A DNA stretch of 64,000 nucleotides from NCBI GenBank assembly GCA_013141415.1, contig JABFQY010000002.1:237555-301554 (forward strand). Direction: 5' to 3'. Under the pieces are notes generated by a model, which made no database searches, had not been told where the DNA came from, and was given only the letters and a program-made list of their open reading frames with translations. This DNA comes from Kiritimatiellaceae bacterium (lineage in GTDB: Bacteria; Verrucomicrobiota; Kiritimatiellia; Kiritimatiellales; Tichowtungiaceae). Below, one piece after another: positions 45,068 to 53,821 of this stretch (its first letter is position 1; each line of letters opens with the position of its first letter). Position numbers and translations under genes: made by a program.

Positions 45068-46060
45068 TCAGGTTTGATGGCCCGCTAGAATGCCGCGAAT
45101 CTGTGCGATGTCTTTTTCGATTTGCGCAATGAGCGCTTCTTTAGACGGGAAGGGTTCAACGGCGCGGATTTTTTTGACCAGACGGATTTCGATCTGCTGT
45201 CCGTAGAGATTGCCGTCGAAATCGAGCAGGTAGGATTCAATAACCGGCGCGGGATCATTGAATGTTTTCCGTTCGCCGATGAAAACAGCGGAGGGGAGCC
45301 CGGAAGACGGAAGACGGAAGACGGATGACGGAGTTGTTTCTGTTCTCTGTTCTCGGTCTTCTGTCCTCTGTATTCTTGTATACGCGGCATAAACGCCGGG
45401 AGCGGGAATCAGTTCATTTTCGGGATCAATATTGGCGGTGGGGAAGCCAAGTCCGCGACCGATGCCGCGACCTTTGACGACGGTGCCGAAAATACAGAAC
45501 GGACGCCCGAGCATTTTTTCCGCCAGCGGAATATCGCCAGCTTGCACGGCCTGCCGGATGTGCGTGCTAGAAATCCGTTCGCCGTTACAAAGAACCGGCG
45601 GTACGGCCGTCGCTGTAATACCGTGTTCGCCGCAGAGTTTTTCCAGAGATTGAAATTTACCGCGCGCTTTGTAGCCGAACGACCAGTCGGTGCCGCAAAC
45701 AATGCCGCTGAGGGTCGGCAGTTTTTTCCATAGGCCGAACAGAAACTGTTCCGGTTCGGTGTGCGCGAAGGTTTGGTCGAACGGCACGGCGATGACTCCA
45801 TGTACGCCGAGCGCTTCGAACTGGCGCAGGCGGCAGGCTTCCGCGCTGATGAGTGGCGGCGCGGTTTCCGGGCTGAGGATTTTGGCTGGATGCGGATGAA
45901 AGGTGAAGACCCACGCCTCGCCGCCGCGCGCTTCGGCTTGTTCGACGGCGGTGGAGACGACTTTCTGGTGGCCGATGTGTACTCCGTCGAAGCATCCCAT
46001 CGCCAGAACGACAGGCTTGTCGGTGTGCGGAATTTCAGCGAGGTTTTTAACGTGAAGCAT
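45068..46060 (-). CDS. ribF: Bifunctional riboflavin kinase / FAD synthetase
   Basis: A 330-residue enzyme that makes FMN then FAD. The N-terminal nucleotidyltransferase domain has GCFDGVHIGHQKV and ISSTHIRQAV; the kinase domain begins GIGRGLGFPTANI near residue 205. Between PGVYAAYTR and SAVFIGERKTF about 25 residues (including QRTEDREQRTETTPSS) are encoded by eleven 7-bp repeat units at 45302-45378, an insert other RibF proteins lack. The frame stays open and all motifs survive. It overlaps truB in ATGA. Confidence 0.93.
   Translation of the reverse strand: MLHVKNLAEIPHTDKPVVLAMGCFDGVHIGHQKVVSTAVEQAEARGGEAWVFTFHPHPAKILSPETAPPLISAEACRLRQFEALGVHGVIAVPFDQTFAHTEPEQFLFGLWKKLPTLSGIVCGTDWSFGYKARGKFQSLEKLCGEHGITATAVPPVLCNGERISSTHIRQAVQAGDIPLAEKMLGRPFCIFGTVVKGRGIGRGLGFPTANIDPENELIPAPGVYAAYTRIQRTEDREQRTETTPSSVFRLPSSGLPSAVFIGERKTFNDPAPVIESYLLDFDGNLYGQQIEIRLVKKIRAVEPFPSKEALIAQIEKDIAQIRGILAGHQT
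45302..45378. repeat. Eleven-unit heptad array inside ribF
   Basis: GGAAGAC x3, GGATGAC, GGAGTTG, TTTCTGT, TCTCTGT, TCTCGGT, CTTCTGT, CCTCTGT, ATTCTTG. All units are in exact 7-base register. The first and second halves are partly complementary, so the array can fold back. Confidence 0.92.
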
Positions 46061-46776
46061 CAGGACAACTGATTAACAGAAACGATGTGTTTTTCAAGTT
46101 CTGCGCGATCCCACTTAAGGATGTCATCGAGGTTCCAGGCATTGGAAAGGCTGAAGTCGCCGGACTGTGTGCGGCGCAGTTGCGAAAGGCAGGCTCCGCA
46201 ACCGAGGCGGGTTCCGAGGTCGTGGGCGAGAGTGCGAACGTAGGTGCCTTTGGTGGACTTCACTTCAAAGGTGGCGCGCGGCGGATTGAATTCGCGCAAG
46301 GCGAATTTGTAGATGTGGATGAAGCGTAGCTCGCGCTCGACTTCCTGCCCCTTACGGGCGAGTTTATAGAGCGGTACGCCGTTCATTTTGATGGCGGAAA
46401 CCATCGGCGGCATTTGCATTTGGTCGCCGAGAGCCTTTTTCATTTCGGCGCGAAGCTGTTCTTCGGTGACGCCGGAAGGATCTTTTTCTGAAGTAACTTC
46501 GCCGTCGGTATCCTGCGAGTTCGTTTCGACACCGAACAGGATTTCACCTTCGTAGGTTTTGTCGCCGCCCATGATCCGGGCGGAGAGCTGGGTGCCGCGG
46601 CCGATCAGCAGGACGACCAGGCCGGTGGCGTTCGGGTCGAGCGTTCCGCCGTGGCCGACTTTGTTGAGCTGAAAATGGTTGCGGACTTTGGCGACGATGT
46701 CGTGCGAGGTCCATTCGCAGGGTTTGTCGATGAGCAGAACGCCATCGGGATCGGGCAGAAAATTGCGTTTACGCAT
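46060..46776 (-). CDS. truB: tRNA pseudouridine-55 synthase
   Basis: A 238-residue enzyme that makes pseudouridine at position 55 of tRNA. The catalytic Asp lies in GHGGTLDPNATG near residue 43, with GVLLIDKP at the start and YVRTLAHDLG near 180. It is shorter than E. coli TruB because the C-terminal PUA domain is missing or reduced. ATG 46776 is used; it overlaps the end of rbfA by eight bases. A one-mismatch TTTCC palindrome is at 46132. Confidence 0.94.
   Translation of the reverse strand: MRKRNFLPDPDGVLLIDKPCEWTSHDIVAKVRNHFQLNKVGHGGTLDPNATGLVVLLIGRGTQLSARIMGGDKTYEGEILFGVETNSQDTDGEVTSEKDPSGVTEEQLRAEMKKALGDQMQMPPMVSAIKMNGVPLYKLARKGQEVERELRFIHIYKFALREFNPPRATFEVKSTKGTYVRTLAHDLGTRLGCGACLSQLRRTQSGDFSLSNAWNLDDILKWDRAELEKHIVSVNQLS
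46132..46148. repeat. One-mismatch TTTCC-palindrome in truB
   Basis: GTTCCA, spacer GGCAT, TGGAAA. This is the last copy with at most one mismatch in the window. Confidence 0.5.
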
Positions 46777-47143
46777 CGGGAGTGTCCTTGTCGTCGGGGA
46801 TATCGAGCTGTGAAAGGATCCCGAGCACGCGGTCACCGCTTTCGATGGAGTCGTCGAGTTTGAAATAGAGGCGCGGAGTGTATTTGAGGATAACGTGCTT
46901 GCTCATGCGGGCCTGAATTTCTGAGTGGTGCCGGTTCAGAAAGCGAATCATGCCGGCACGTTCTTCCTCGTGGCCGAAGATGGAGACATAAACGGTGGCG
47001 TCGCGCAAATCCGAGCCGGTTTCAACGGCGGTGATGGTAACGGCACTGGTGTCAAAATTGCTGTTGGCAAAAAGGCGCGGAATATCAACCGCGATTTCGC
47101 GTTTGAGCAATTCGTTGACCCGGATGATACGTGCGCTGGACAT
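46769..47143 (-). CDS. rbfA: Ribosome-binding factor A
   Basis: A 124-residue KH-fold protein that helps 16S rRNA maturation in the small subunit. It starts with RIIRVNELLKREIA and has VTITAVETGSDLRDATVYVSIFG and the terminal IRYTPRLYFKLDDSIE-like segment (ILKYTPRLYFKLDDSIE). Position between infB and truB is the conserved order. The gap to infB holds heptad repeats. Confidence 0.94.
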   Translation of the reverse strand: MSSARIIRVNELLKREIAVDIPRLFANSNFDTSAVTITAVETGSDLRDATVYVSIFGHEEERAGMIRFLNRHHSEIQARMSKHVILKYTPRLYFKLDDSIESGDRVLGILSQLDIPDDKDTPDA

Positions 47144-47156
47144 GGCAGTAAATATT

Positions 47157-47231
47157 GAACACCGAACACGGAATAATGAATATCGAAGGTTATTTTACTT
47201 CTGCACTCGAAATTCTTTATTCGTTATTCTG
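47157..47231. repeat. GAA / ATTC heptad arrays between infB and rbfA
   Basis: GAA starts at 47157, 47164, 47171, 47178 and 47185, exactly seven bases apart. A complementary set ATTC starts at 47212, 47219 and 47226. The two face each other, so the transcript between infB and rbfA could fold into a hairpin. Confidence 0.85.
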
Positions 47232-47240
47232 CGGTTCCTT

Positions 47241-49307
47241 TTAGAGTTTCTGAGCGATCTTTTCGATGGTGTAGGCCTCGATGACATCGCCTTCCTGGAA
47301 GTTGCCGAAGTTGTCGGGGCGGATACCGCATTCCTGCCCGTCGCGCACTTCGGCAGCATCCGCTTGGAAGCGTTTGAGCGAGCCGATGGTGCCTTTGTAG
47401 AGCACTTCGTTGCCGCGCTTGATACGGATGCTGGCGCGCGAAGTAATTTTTCCTTCAACGACCATGCAGCCAGCGACCTTATTGCGTTTGCCCATGTCGA
47501 AGATCGCTTTGATTTCGGCTTTGCCGAGATAGGTTTCGCGCAGTTCGGGATCGAGCAGTCCGCACATGGCGGCTTCGACCTCTTCGAGCAGTTCGTAAAT
47601 GATGCTGTAGAGGCGGATTTCGACGCCCTCTTTTTTGGCCGCCGCTGTGACGCCGGTTTCTTTGGCGACGTGGAAGCCAAGAATAATGGCGTTGGAAGCA
47701 CTGGCCAACATAACGTCGTTGGTGGTGATGTTGCCGACATCGCTGGTCAGAATTTTCAGCTTCACCTTGTCGCTCTTAATTCCGGCGAGCGAGCCGACGA
47801 TGGCTTCAACCGATCCCTGAACGTCGCACTTGAGGATGACGTTGAGCTCTTTGATTTCGCCTGCACCAGCCTGCCCGAAGAGATCATCGAGCGAGACTTT
47901 GCCGCGCGAAGTCTGGTTGAGGTCGGCGGATTTAATATCCGCCAGCAGGGTTTCGGAAAGCTGTCTAGCTTCGCCCGCGCTGGCGCAAATGCAGAATTCA
48001 TCGCCTGCGCCGGGAACGCCGGTGAGACCGATACATTTTACAGCGTGCGAAGGACCGGCGGTGCGAACCTGTTTGCCCTGATCGTTAATCAGCGCTTTGA
48101 TACGGCCCCATTGAGCGCCGCAGAGAACGTTGTCGCCGACCTTGAGCGTTCCGTCGCGCACAAGCAGCGTAGCGGTCGGGCCCATGCCGGGCTCCATCCT
48201 TGCTTCGATGACAAAGCCGGTGGCTTTTTTATGCGGGTTGGCGCGGAGTTCGAGCATTTCCGCTTCAAGCGTGATGCGCTCAAGCAATTGATCAATGCCC
48301 GCGCCGGTGGTGGCGCTGACCGGAATACAGCCAATGTTTCCTCCCCAGTCTTCAACCATTACGCCATGCTCATTGAGCTGCTGTTTAATTCGATCCGGGT
48401 TGGTGCCGTATAAATCCATTTTGTTCATGGCGACGATGATGCAGACGTTTGCAGCTTTCGCGTGCTTGATCGCTTCGATCGTCTGCGGCATTACGCCGTC
48501 GTCTGCGGCAACAACCAGCACTGCGATATCGGTGACATTGGCACCGCGGGCGCGCATGGCTGTGAAAGCGGCGTGGCCGGGTGTGTCGAGGAACGTAATC
48601 TGGCGGGCGTCCATATCCACCGTGTAGGCGCCGATATGCTGCGTGATGCCGCCGGATTCGCTCGCGACCACTTTGGTGTTGCGAATGCGGTCGAGCAGAG
48701 AGGTTTTGCCGTGGTCAACGTGGCCCATGAAGGTGACAATCGGCGGACGGATTTCAATATCTTCGGGCCGGTCTTTTTCGACCGGAGCGACCGGCTTGCG
48801 CGGCGTGGCTTCCGCCGGTTTCGGCTGAGGTTTATCCTTCTTCTTCAGCTCAATCACAAATCCGTGTTTTTCACCGATCTGCTTGGCGATCTTGATGTCG
48901 ATATCCTGATTGATCGAAGCGAAAATGTTCATCTTCATCAGCTCAGCGATGAGCTGATTGGGCTTGAGCGCCATTTTTTCGGCCAGCTCTTTAACGGCAA
49001 TCTGCGGCTTGGCGAAAGAGAGTACATTGGAACCCTCGACCAGCTCCTCCGTTTCCGGTTCTGCGGCCGGGGCTTTTCCCGCCACCGGCGCCGCAACGGG
49101 CGGTACAACGGCGGAAACAGTTTTGCCGGCAGAGGCCGCACGCGCTTCATCAATAGAAGCGAAGCCGAGCTCGTCACAGACAACGGAAACTTCGTTGTCG
49201 GCGAGCAGGCTTTGACCGTCTTCAGCTTTGATTTCCACATCGTGGAGAATTTCAAGCAGCTCTTCGACGGTTACATCCAAATCAGTGGCTAGTTCGTGGA
49301 CTCTCAT
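47241..49307 (-). CDS. infB: Translation initiation factor IF-2
   Basis: A 688-residue GTPase that places initiator tRNA on the ribosome. The N-terminal IF2N domain ([19 protein letters not shown]) and a second copy ([19 protein letters not shown]) precede the G domain: G1 [12 protein letters not shown] near residue 194, G3 DTPGHAAF, G4 NKMD. The C-terminal C1/C2 domains end near residue 688. It is shorter than E. coli IF-2, with a reduced linker. It overlaps nusA in ATGA. Confidence 0.96.
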   Translation of the reverse strand: MRVHELATDLDVTVEELLEILHDVEIKAEDGQSLLADNEVSVVCDELGFASIDEARAASAGKTVSAVVPPVAAPVAGKAPAAEPETEELVEGSNVLSFAKPQIAVKELAEKMALKPNQLIAELMKMNIFASINQDIDIKIAKQIGEKHGFVIELKKKDKPQPKPAEATPRKPVAPVEKDRPEDIEIRPPIVTFMGHVDHGKTSLLDRIRNTKVVASESGGITQHIGAYTVDMDARQITFLDTPGHAAFTAMRARGANVTDIAVLVVAADDGVMPQTIEAIKHAKAANVCIIVAMNKMDLYGTNPDRIKQQLNEHGVMVEDWGGNIGCIPVSATTGAGIDQLLERITLEAEMLELRANPHKKATGFVIEARMEPGMGPTATLLVRDGTLKVGDNVLCGAQWGRIKALINDQGKQVRTAGPSHAVKCIGLTGVPGAGDEFCICASAGEARQLSETLLADIKSADLNQTSRGKVSLDDLFGQAGAGEIKELNVILKCDVQGSVEAIVGSLAGIKSDKVKLKILTSDVGNITTNDVMLASASNAIILGFHVAKETGVTAAAKKEGVEIRLYSIIYELLEEVEAAMCGLLDPELRETYLGKAEIKAIFDMGKRNKVAGCMVVEGKITSRASIRIKRGNEVLYKGTIGSLKRFQADAAEVRDGQECGIRPDNFGNFQEGDVIEAYTIEKIAQKL

Positions 49308-50572
49308 TCTTTAATTTCACCATGTTTTGCCGTGTAGGCTTTTTCCGCAGCGCTCCAGAGAGCCTGCGCCTGTTCGGGGGTAACGTCTTCGATTTCCTGA
49401 AGGTCGGACAGATCGGCGGCCATAACGCCTTCGATGGTGAGGAACCCGGCGTAAACCAGTTTTTCCGCCCATTCTTCGCCGATCCCTTCGACCGCGGCCA
49501 GTCCGGAGACGGCGGCGGCAACGCGCTCTTCAAAGTTCATGGCTTCTTCATCCTTCTGGATGTCGACGCGCCAGCCGATCAGCTTGGATGTCAGGCGGGC
49601 GTTCTGTCCGCGCTTGCCGATCGCCAGCGAAAGCTGGTCGGCATCTACGGTGACGGTGACGGTATGTGTCGGCTCATCGGCCTCAACATGCTTGAGTTTG
49701 GCCGGAGCCAGCGCATTGATAACCAGCGTCTTAATATCGTCGCTCCAGCGGACGATATCAATTTTTTCGCCATTGAGTTCGCGGACGATATTTTTAACGC
49801 GCATACCGCGGATGCCGACGCAGGCGCCGACGGGGTCAACCCGTTCGTCATGCGAGATAACCGCCACCTTGCTGCGGTATCCGGCTTCGCGGGCGATGCC
49901 GCGGATTTCCATGGTACCGTCGGCAATTTCTGAAACTTCCAGTTCGAAAAGGCGGCGGACAAAATCGGGGTGGGCGCGCGACAGAAGAATTTCCGGTCCG
50001 GATTCGCGCTCTTTGATGGCGACGATGTAAGCGCGGATGCGCTCGCCGACCTCGTACTCTTCGGTCGGAACGCGCTCTTTTGAGGGCATGAGACCTTCGG
50101 CGCCGTGGTCGAGTTCTATGATTACCGTGCTGCGTTCGAAGCGGCGCACAGTACCGGTAACAATTTCGCCGGTGCGGTTTTTGTAGTCATCGAAAATACG
50201 GCTTTTTTCAGCCTGACGGATACGCTGCAGGATAGTCTGTTTGGCGGTTTGGGCTGCGATGCGGCCAAAGTTGCGCGGAGTGGACTCGATTTCGATCATT
50301 TCGTCGAGTTGAGCAGCCGAGTTGGTGCGGCGGGCTTCCGCCAGACTGACCTCATTGTAGCGGTCATTGACAGCCATCACCACTTTTTTGCGGGCAAAGG
50401 CTTTGATATCAAGAGTTTCGCGACTAATTACTACGCGCAGATCTTCGGCGTCGGCCATACTCTTGTTGGCGGCGTTCTGCAAAGCGGATTCAATCGCCTC
50501 GATAATCGTCTCGCGATCGACCCCGCGTTCGCGCTCCATGTATTCCACAACGGCACTCAGTTCGCTGTTCAT
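49304..50572 (-). CDS. nusA: Transcription termination/antitermination factor NusA
   Basis: A 422-residue RNA polymerase-binding protein. The N-terminal domain is followed by an S1 domain (GEIVTGTVRRFERSTVIIEL), two KH domains (DPVGACVGIRGMRVKNIVRELNG and LSLAIGKRGQNARLTSKL), and one C-terminal helix-hairpin-helix (LAAVEGIGEEWAEKLVYAG). No rimP precedes it: the operon starts here, with its promoter in the 298-bp gap above 50572. Confidence 0.95.
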   Translation of the reverse strand: MNSELSAVVEYMERERGVDRETIIEAIESALQNAANKSMADAEDLRVVISRETLDIKAFARKKVVMAVNDRYNEVSLAEARRTNSAAQLDEMIEIESTPRNFGRIAAQTAKQTILQRIRQAEKSRIFDDYKNRTGEIVTGTVRRFERSTVIIELDHGAEGLMPSKERVPTEEYEVGERIRAYIVAIKERESGPEILLSRAHPDFVRRLFELEVSEIADGTMEIRGIAREAGYRSKVAVISHDERVDPVGACVGIRGMRVKNIVRELNGEKIDIVRWSDDIKTLVINALAPAKLKHVEADEPTHTVTVTVDADQLSLAIGKRGQNARLTSKLIGWRVDIQKDEEAMNFEERVAAAVSGLAAVEGIGEEWAEKLVYAGFLTIEGVMAADLSDLQEIEDVTPEQAQALWSAAEKAYTAKHGEIKE

Positions 50573-50870
50573 CCGTCCCCTCCCGATTTCAAAAAACTAA
50601 AACAACAAGGCTCTGGAGCAAAAAAGAGCGGACCGGGGGCCCACTCTCTATCCAAAGACCAACTGCAAGGGCGGCAATCTACGCTTCCGGCAAGAGAGGG
50701 TCAAGGGGAAATCCGCCGGAATAGAGTTGCTGGAACGAACGCCGAAGAGTTCGCCAATCTATAGAAAGAGGCGCTGCTTTGAAACGCGCAGGTTCGACTG
50801 GGAATTAACTTGTAATAAGGCGGCCTGTTCATTAAATTTTGAACAATCTGAATCATCAAGGGGCGTCGTA
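50573..50870. other. Divergent promoter gap between nusA and the polysaccharide locus
   Basis: This 298-bp gap separates the nusA operon (minus) from the gbsR-like regulator (plus). A weak GGCCC palindrome (GACCGGGGGCCC near 50630) and an AT-rich stretch before the regulator are seen. No coding signal or RNA gene is apparent. Confidence 0.4.
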
Positions 50871-51353
50871 ATGAACTCGGCACTTTCAGAACTCGAAAAA
50901 GAGGTCGTCGATATTTTTGTCCGCATTGCCGGAGTACTGAGCTTGCCGCGCTCAGTCGGCGAACTCTACGGAATCCTTTTTATTTCTCCAGAGCCGATGT
51001 GCATCGACGATCTGATGTGCAAATTGAAAATCAGCAAAGGATCTACCAGCCAAGGACTTAAGATTTTGCGGTCATTTGGTGCCGTCAATCCGGTTTATGT
51101 GGCCGGCGACAGGCGGGATTTTTTTACGGCAGAAGCCGAACTGCGTAAGATCGTGGCAGGGTTCGTCAACGAACAGATTCGCCCCCATCTGGATAACGGC
51201 AAGGCGCGAATGGCCCGAATTGAAGGACTGATTGAGGCGGAAGTCCCTGGCCGAAAAGAGTTTATTGCTGAGCGGATTGAGCGGTTGCAGGGATGGCAGA
51301 AGCGCGCCGGCTCACTTCTGCCTTTTGCGCTTAATTTCATAAAACCGGATTGA
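50871..51353 (+). CDS. GbsR/MarR-type transcriptional regulator
   Basis: A 160-residue winged-helix protein like GbsR. The N-terminal helix and HTH include SVGELYGILFISPEPMCIDDL and KLKISKGSTSQGLKILRSFG. A linker and C-terminal helices for dimerisation follow. In Verrucomicrobia and related phyla similar genes stand at the head of exopolysaccharide loci, as here. ATG 50871 follows GGGG at a suitable distance. The NusG paralogue starts four bases after its stop, so both are co-transcribed. Confidence 0.82.
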   Translation: MNSALSELEKEVVDIFVRIAGVLSLPRSVGELYGILFISPEPMCIDDLMCKLKISKGSTSQGLKILRSFGAVNPVYVAGDRRDFFTAEAELRKIVAGFVNEQIRPHLDNGKARMARIEGLIEAEVPGRKEFIAERIERLQGWQKRAGSLLPFALNFIKPD

Positions 51354-51357
51354 TGTA

Positions 51358-51882
51358 ATGGAACAAACCCCTTCATCCTTAACTCTATTTTCCTGGCTGT
51401 GCGTTCGCACCCAGCCGAAGCGGGAGCATATTGCCGTCGGCCAGCTTAACCGGCTGGCGGGCGTTGAAGTGTTCTGTCCGCGTATTCGTTTCCAGCGCAA
51501 TACCAAACGGGGCAGGGTCTGGTTTGATGAGGCGCTGTTTCCCGGCTATCTGTTTGCCCGGTTTGATTTTGATAAGAGCATTCGTGCCGTTTCCAGTGCC
51601 GTTGGCGTGCGGGGGTTGGTTCGTTTCGCCGGGGATTGCGCAAAGGTGCCCGATTTTATAATCGAAATGCTTCGCAACGAGTTCAACGGCACGGTGGTTA
51701 TTTCTGAGCCGGAATTAAAGGCAGGCGACCGGGCTGTGATGGTTGACGGCGCCATGCGGGGGCTTCACGCCATTGTGACGCAGGTTTTGCCGGGCGGCGA
51801 CCGGGTTAGAATTTTGATGGAACTGATGGGAACAGCCGTGGAGGCCGAGGTGCCGATGGAGGCGCTGGAGCCGGCCGCGTAG
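51358..51882 (+). CDS. NusG-paralogue antiterminator (UpxY/RfaH type)
   Basis: A 174-residue protein of the NusG family. The NGN domain runs from WLCVRTQPKREHIAVGQL to about residue 110 with VEVFCPRIRFQRNTKRGRVW and LFPGYLFARFDF; the KOW-like C-terminal domain is GDRAVMVDGAMRGLHAIVTQV. Such paralogues ride RNA polymerase through one long operon, often a capsule or exopolysaccharide operon, and suppress termination. Its gene stands at the head of the sugar-nucleotide cluster, which is the likely target. It differs from housekeeping NusG, not seen in the window. Confidence 0.88.
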   Translation: MEQTPSSLTLFSWLCVRTQPKREHIAVGQLNRLAGVEVFCPRIRFQRNTKRGRVWFDEALFPGYLFARFDFDKSIRAVSSAVGVRGLVRFAGDCAKVPDFIIEMLRNEFNGTVVISEPELKAGDRAVMVDGAMRGLHAIVTQVLPGGDRVRILMELMGTAVEAEVPMEALEPAA

Positions 51883-51940
51883 GATCAAGTTTTCGCAATT
51901 GACTGCGAAATACATAGGAAAAGTTGAAAAGGAAGGTTTC

Positions 51941-51982
51941 TGCCGGAGGCAGATCGACCGCGGGCGGCAGCCCGCCCGAAGG
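51941..51982 (+). promoter_or_regulatory. Leader hairpin with GGCAGATC module before the polysaccharide genes
   Basis: TCTGCCGGAGGCAGATC and a following CGGGCGG-CAGC-CCGCCCG hairpin lie just before the first sugar gene. GGCGGCAGC inside it is one base from the RfaH recognition core GGCGGTAGC, so the NusG paralogue might act here. This is a suggestion from proximity only. Confidence 0.3.
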
Positions 51983-51987
51983 ACACC

Positions 51988-52947
51988 ATGAAAATACTTG
52001 TAACAGGTGCGGCAGGTTTTATCGGCATGCATGTGGCGGAGTCGCTTCTGAACGACGGCCACGAGGTGGTCGGGTTTGATAATTTCAACGACTATTACGA
52101 TGTTTCCCTAAAGGAAGCTCGTAGCACCCGGCTGGAAGGCCGCAAAGGATATGTCGGGGTTGAAGGCGACCTCACGGACTATGAACTGCTTTCCACGTTA
52201 TTCAGGGAGAACCGATTTGATTGTGTATGCCATCTGGCCGCGCAGGCGGGAGTTCGCTATTCGCTGAAAAATCCGGACGCCTACCAGAAATCCAATCTGG
52301 AAGGGCACCTGAATATTCTCGAGGCGTGCCGCCATGCAAAAGTTTCGCGGCTGGTCTATGCCTCCAGCTCCAGCGTGTATGGCGGGAATCAAAAAGTTCC
52401 ATTCAGCGAGTCCGATCCGGTGGATCATCCGGTCAGCCTTTACGCGGCGACCAAAAAAGCCAACGAGTTGATGAGCCACGCCTACACTCATCTATACGGA
52501 TTGCAGACCGTCGGGTTGCGCTTTTTTACGGTATATGGCCCGTGGGGTCGCCCGGACATGGCGTACTGGACCTTTGCCGAAGCGATGCTTAAGGGCGAAG
52601 CCATTCCGGTTTTTAATTACGGCAAGATGAAGCGCGATTTCACTTACATTACCGATATTGTTGCCGGGGTGAAGGCCGCGCTGTTTGCCGACGGACTGGA
52701 TCCGTACGAGATTTTCAATCTGGGCAATAACCGGGCGGAAAATCTGATGGACTTCATTAAAACACTGGCCGCTTCGCTGGGCGTTGAGCCGAAGATGGAA
52801 ATGCTGCCGATGCAGCCGGGTGATGTTCCTGTGACGTTTGCCGACGTTTCCAAAGCGGGTAAAAAACTGAACTACATGCCGCATACGCCGATTACAGAAG
52901 GCGTTCCGAAGTTTGTGCAATGGTACCGGGAATATCATGGTGTCTAA
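51988..52947 (+). CDS. UDP-glucuronate 4-epimerase
   Basis: A 319-residue short-chain dehydrogenase. The NAD loop is GAAGFIGMHV; the active-site pair is Ser in YASSSSVYGG and Tyr/Lys in YAATKKANEL. Diagnostic stretches of UDP-glucuronate epimerases are GVRYSLKNPDAY, DPVDHPVSLYAATK and YGPWGRPDMA. It makes UDP-galacturonate for the exported glycan. It is the first sugar gene after the NusG paralogue. rfbD overlaps its end by 11 bases. Confidence 0.9.
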   Translation: MKILVTGAAGFIGMHVAESLLNDGHEVVGFDNFNDYYDVSLKEARSTRLEGRKGYVGVEGDLTDYELLSTLFRENRFDCVCHLAAQAGVRYSLKNPDAYQKSNLEGHLNILEACRHAKVSRLVYASSSSVYGGNQKVPFSESDPVDHPVSLYAATKKANELMSHAYTHLYGLQTVGLRFFTVYGPWGRPDMAYWTFAEAMLKGEAIPVFNYGKMKRDFTYITDIVAGVKAALFADGLDPYEIFNLGNNRAENLMDFIKTLAASLGVEPKMEMLPMQPGDVPVTFADVSKAGKKLNYMPHTPITEGVPKFVQWYREYHGV

Positions 52948-53821
52948 CGTGCTGGTTATAGGTTGTAATGGGCAGCTCGGCGCGGACTGTATGTCTGTGT
53001 TCGGCGCGCGCGCCATCGGGATTGATCTGCCGGAGATTGATATCACAGACCGGGGCCAATGCTTCGGCAAACTGGATGCGATCCGTCCGTCCGCCATCGT
53101 AAACTGTGCGGCGTACACAGCGGTCGATGCCTGCGAAACCGATCCGGCCTGCTGGAAAGTGAATGCGACCGGGCCGAAACATCTGGCGGAATGGGCGGCG
53201 AAAAACGGCGCATACCTTGTTCATATTTCAACCGATTATGTATTTAGCGGAGGAAACCCGCTTTTTGAATCTTCCGTTGAAACGGATATTCCCGCGCCGG
53301 TCTCCGAATACGGGAAGTCCAAACTGGCCGGAGAGCAGGCTGTTCTTGAGAGCGGGGCCGACGCGGCCATTTTACGCACGGCGTGGCTGTATGGCGCTCA
53401 CGGTAAAAACTTTTTAAAAACCATGCTTCGACTGGCATTGCAGAATCCGGATCGCGAAATCCGGGTTGTAAACGACCAATTTGGCTCGCCGACCTGGTCA
53501 TACACATTGGCCCGGCAAATTGCCGCCGTCGTAAAAGTTCGGGCGACCGGTATTTTTCATGCGACGTCGGAAGGATACTGTAGCTGGTTTGATCTGGCCT
53601 CCCGGTTTTTGCAACGGATGGCGGTGCCGCACCGGATTGCGCCGTGTACGACTGCGGACTATCCGACTCCGGCCCGGCGCCCGGCGAATTCTATTCTGGA
53701 AAATGCCGCGCTAAAACAGCGCGGACTGAATCTTTTTGAGACGTGGGATGTTGAGCTGGAGCGTTTTGTCGGCGAACACCGGATCCTGTTGATGAATGAA
53801 ACAAAAGGACTGCTGAAATGA
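52937..53821 (+). CDS. rfbD: dTDP-4-dehydrorhamnose reductase
   Basis: A 294-residue reductase for the last step of dTDP-L-rhamnose synthesis. NAD(P) loop GCNGQLGAD, active-site Tyr/Lys in [11 protein letters not shown], and the STDYVFSGG strand are all present. ATG 52937 lies in the overlap with the epimerase. It is coupled to rfbB through ATGA. The other three rhamnose genes are close by but interrupted by a repeat-flanked gene. Confidence 0.93.
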   Translation: MVSNVLVIGCNGQLGADCMSVFGARAIGIDLPEIDITDRGQCFGKLDAIRPSAIVNCAAYTAVDACETDPACWKVNATGPKHLAEWAAKNGAYLVHISTDYVFSGGNPLFESSVETDIPAPVSEYGKSKLAGEQAVLESGADAAILRTAWLYGAHGKNFLKTMLRLALQNPDREIRVVNDQFGSPTWSYTLARQIAAVVKVRATGIFHATSEGYCSWFDLASRFLQRMAVPHRIAPCTTADYPTPARRPANSILENAALKQRGLNLFETWDVELERFVGEHRILLMNETKGLLK

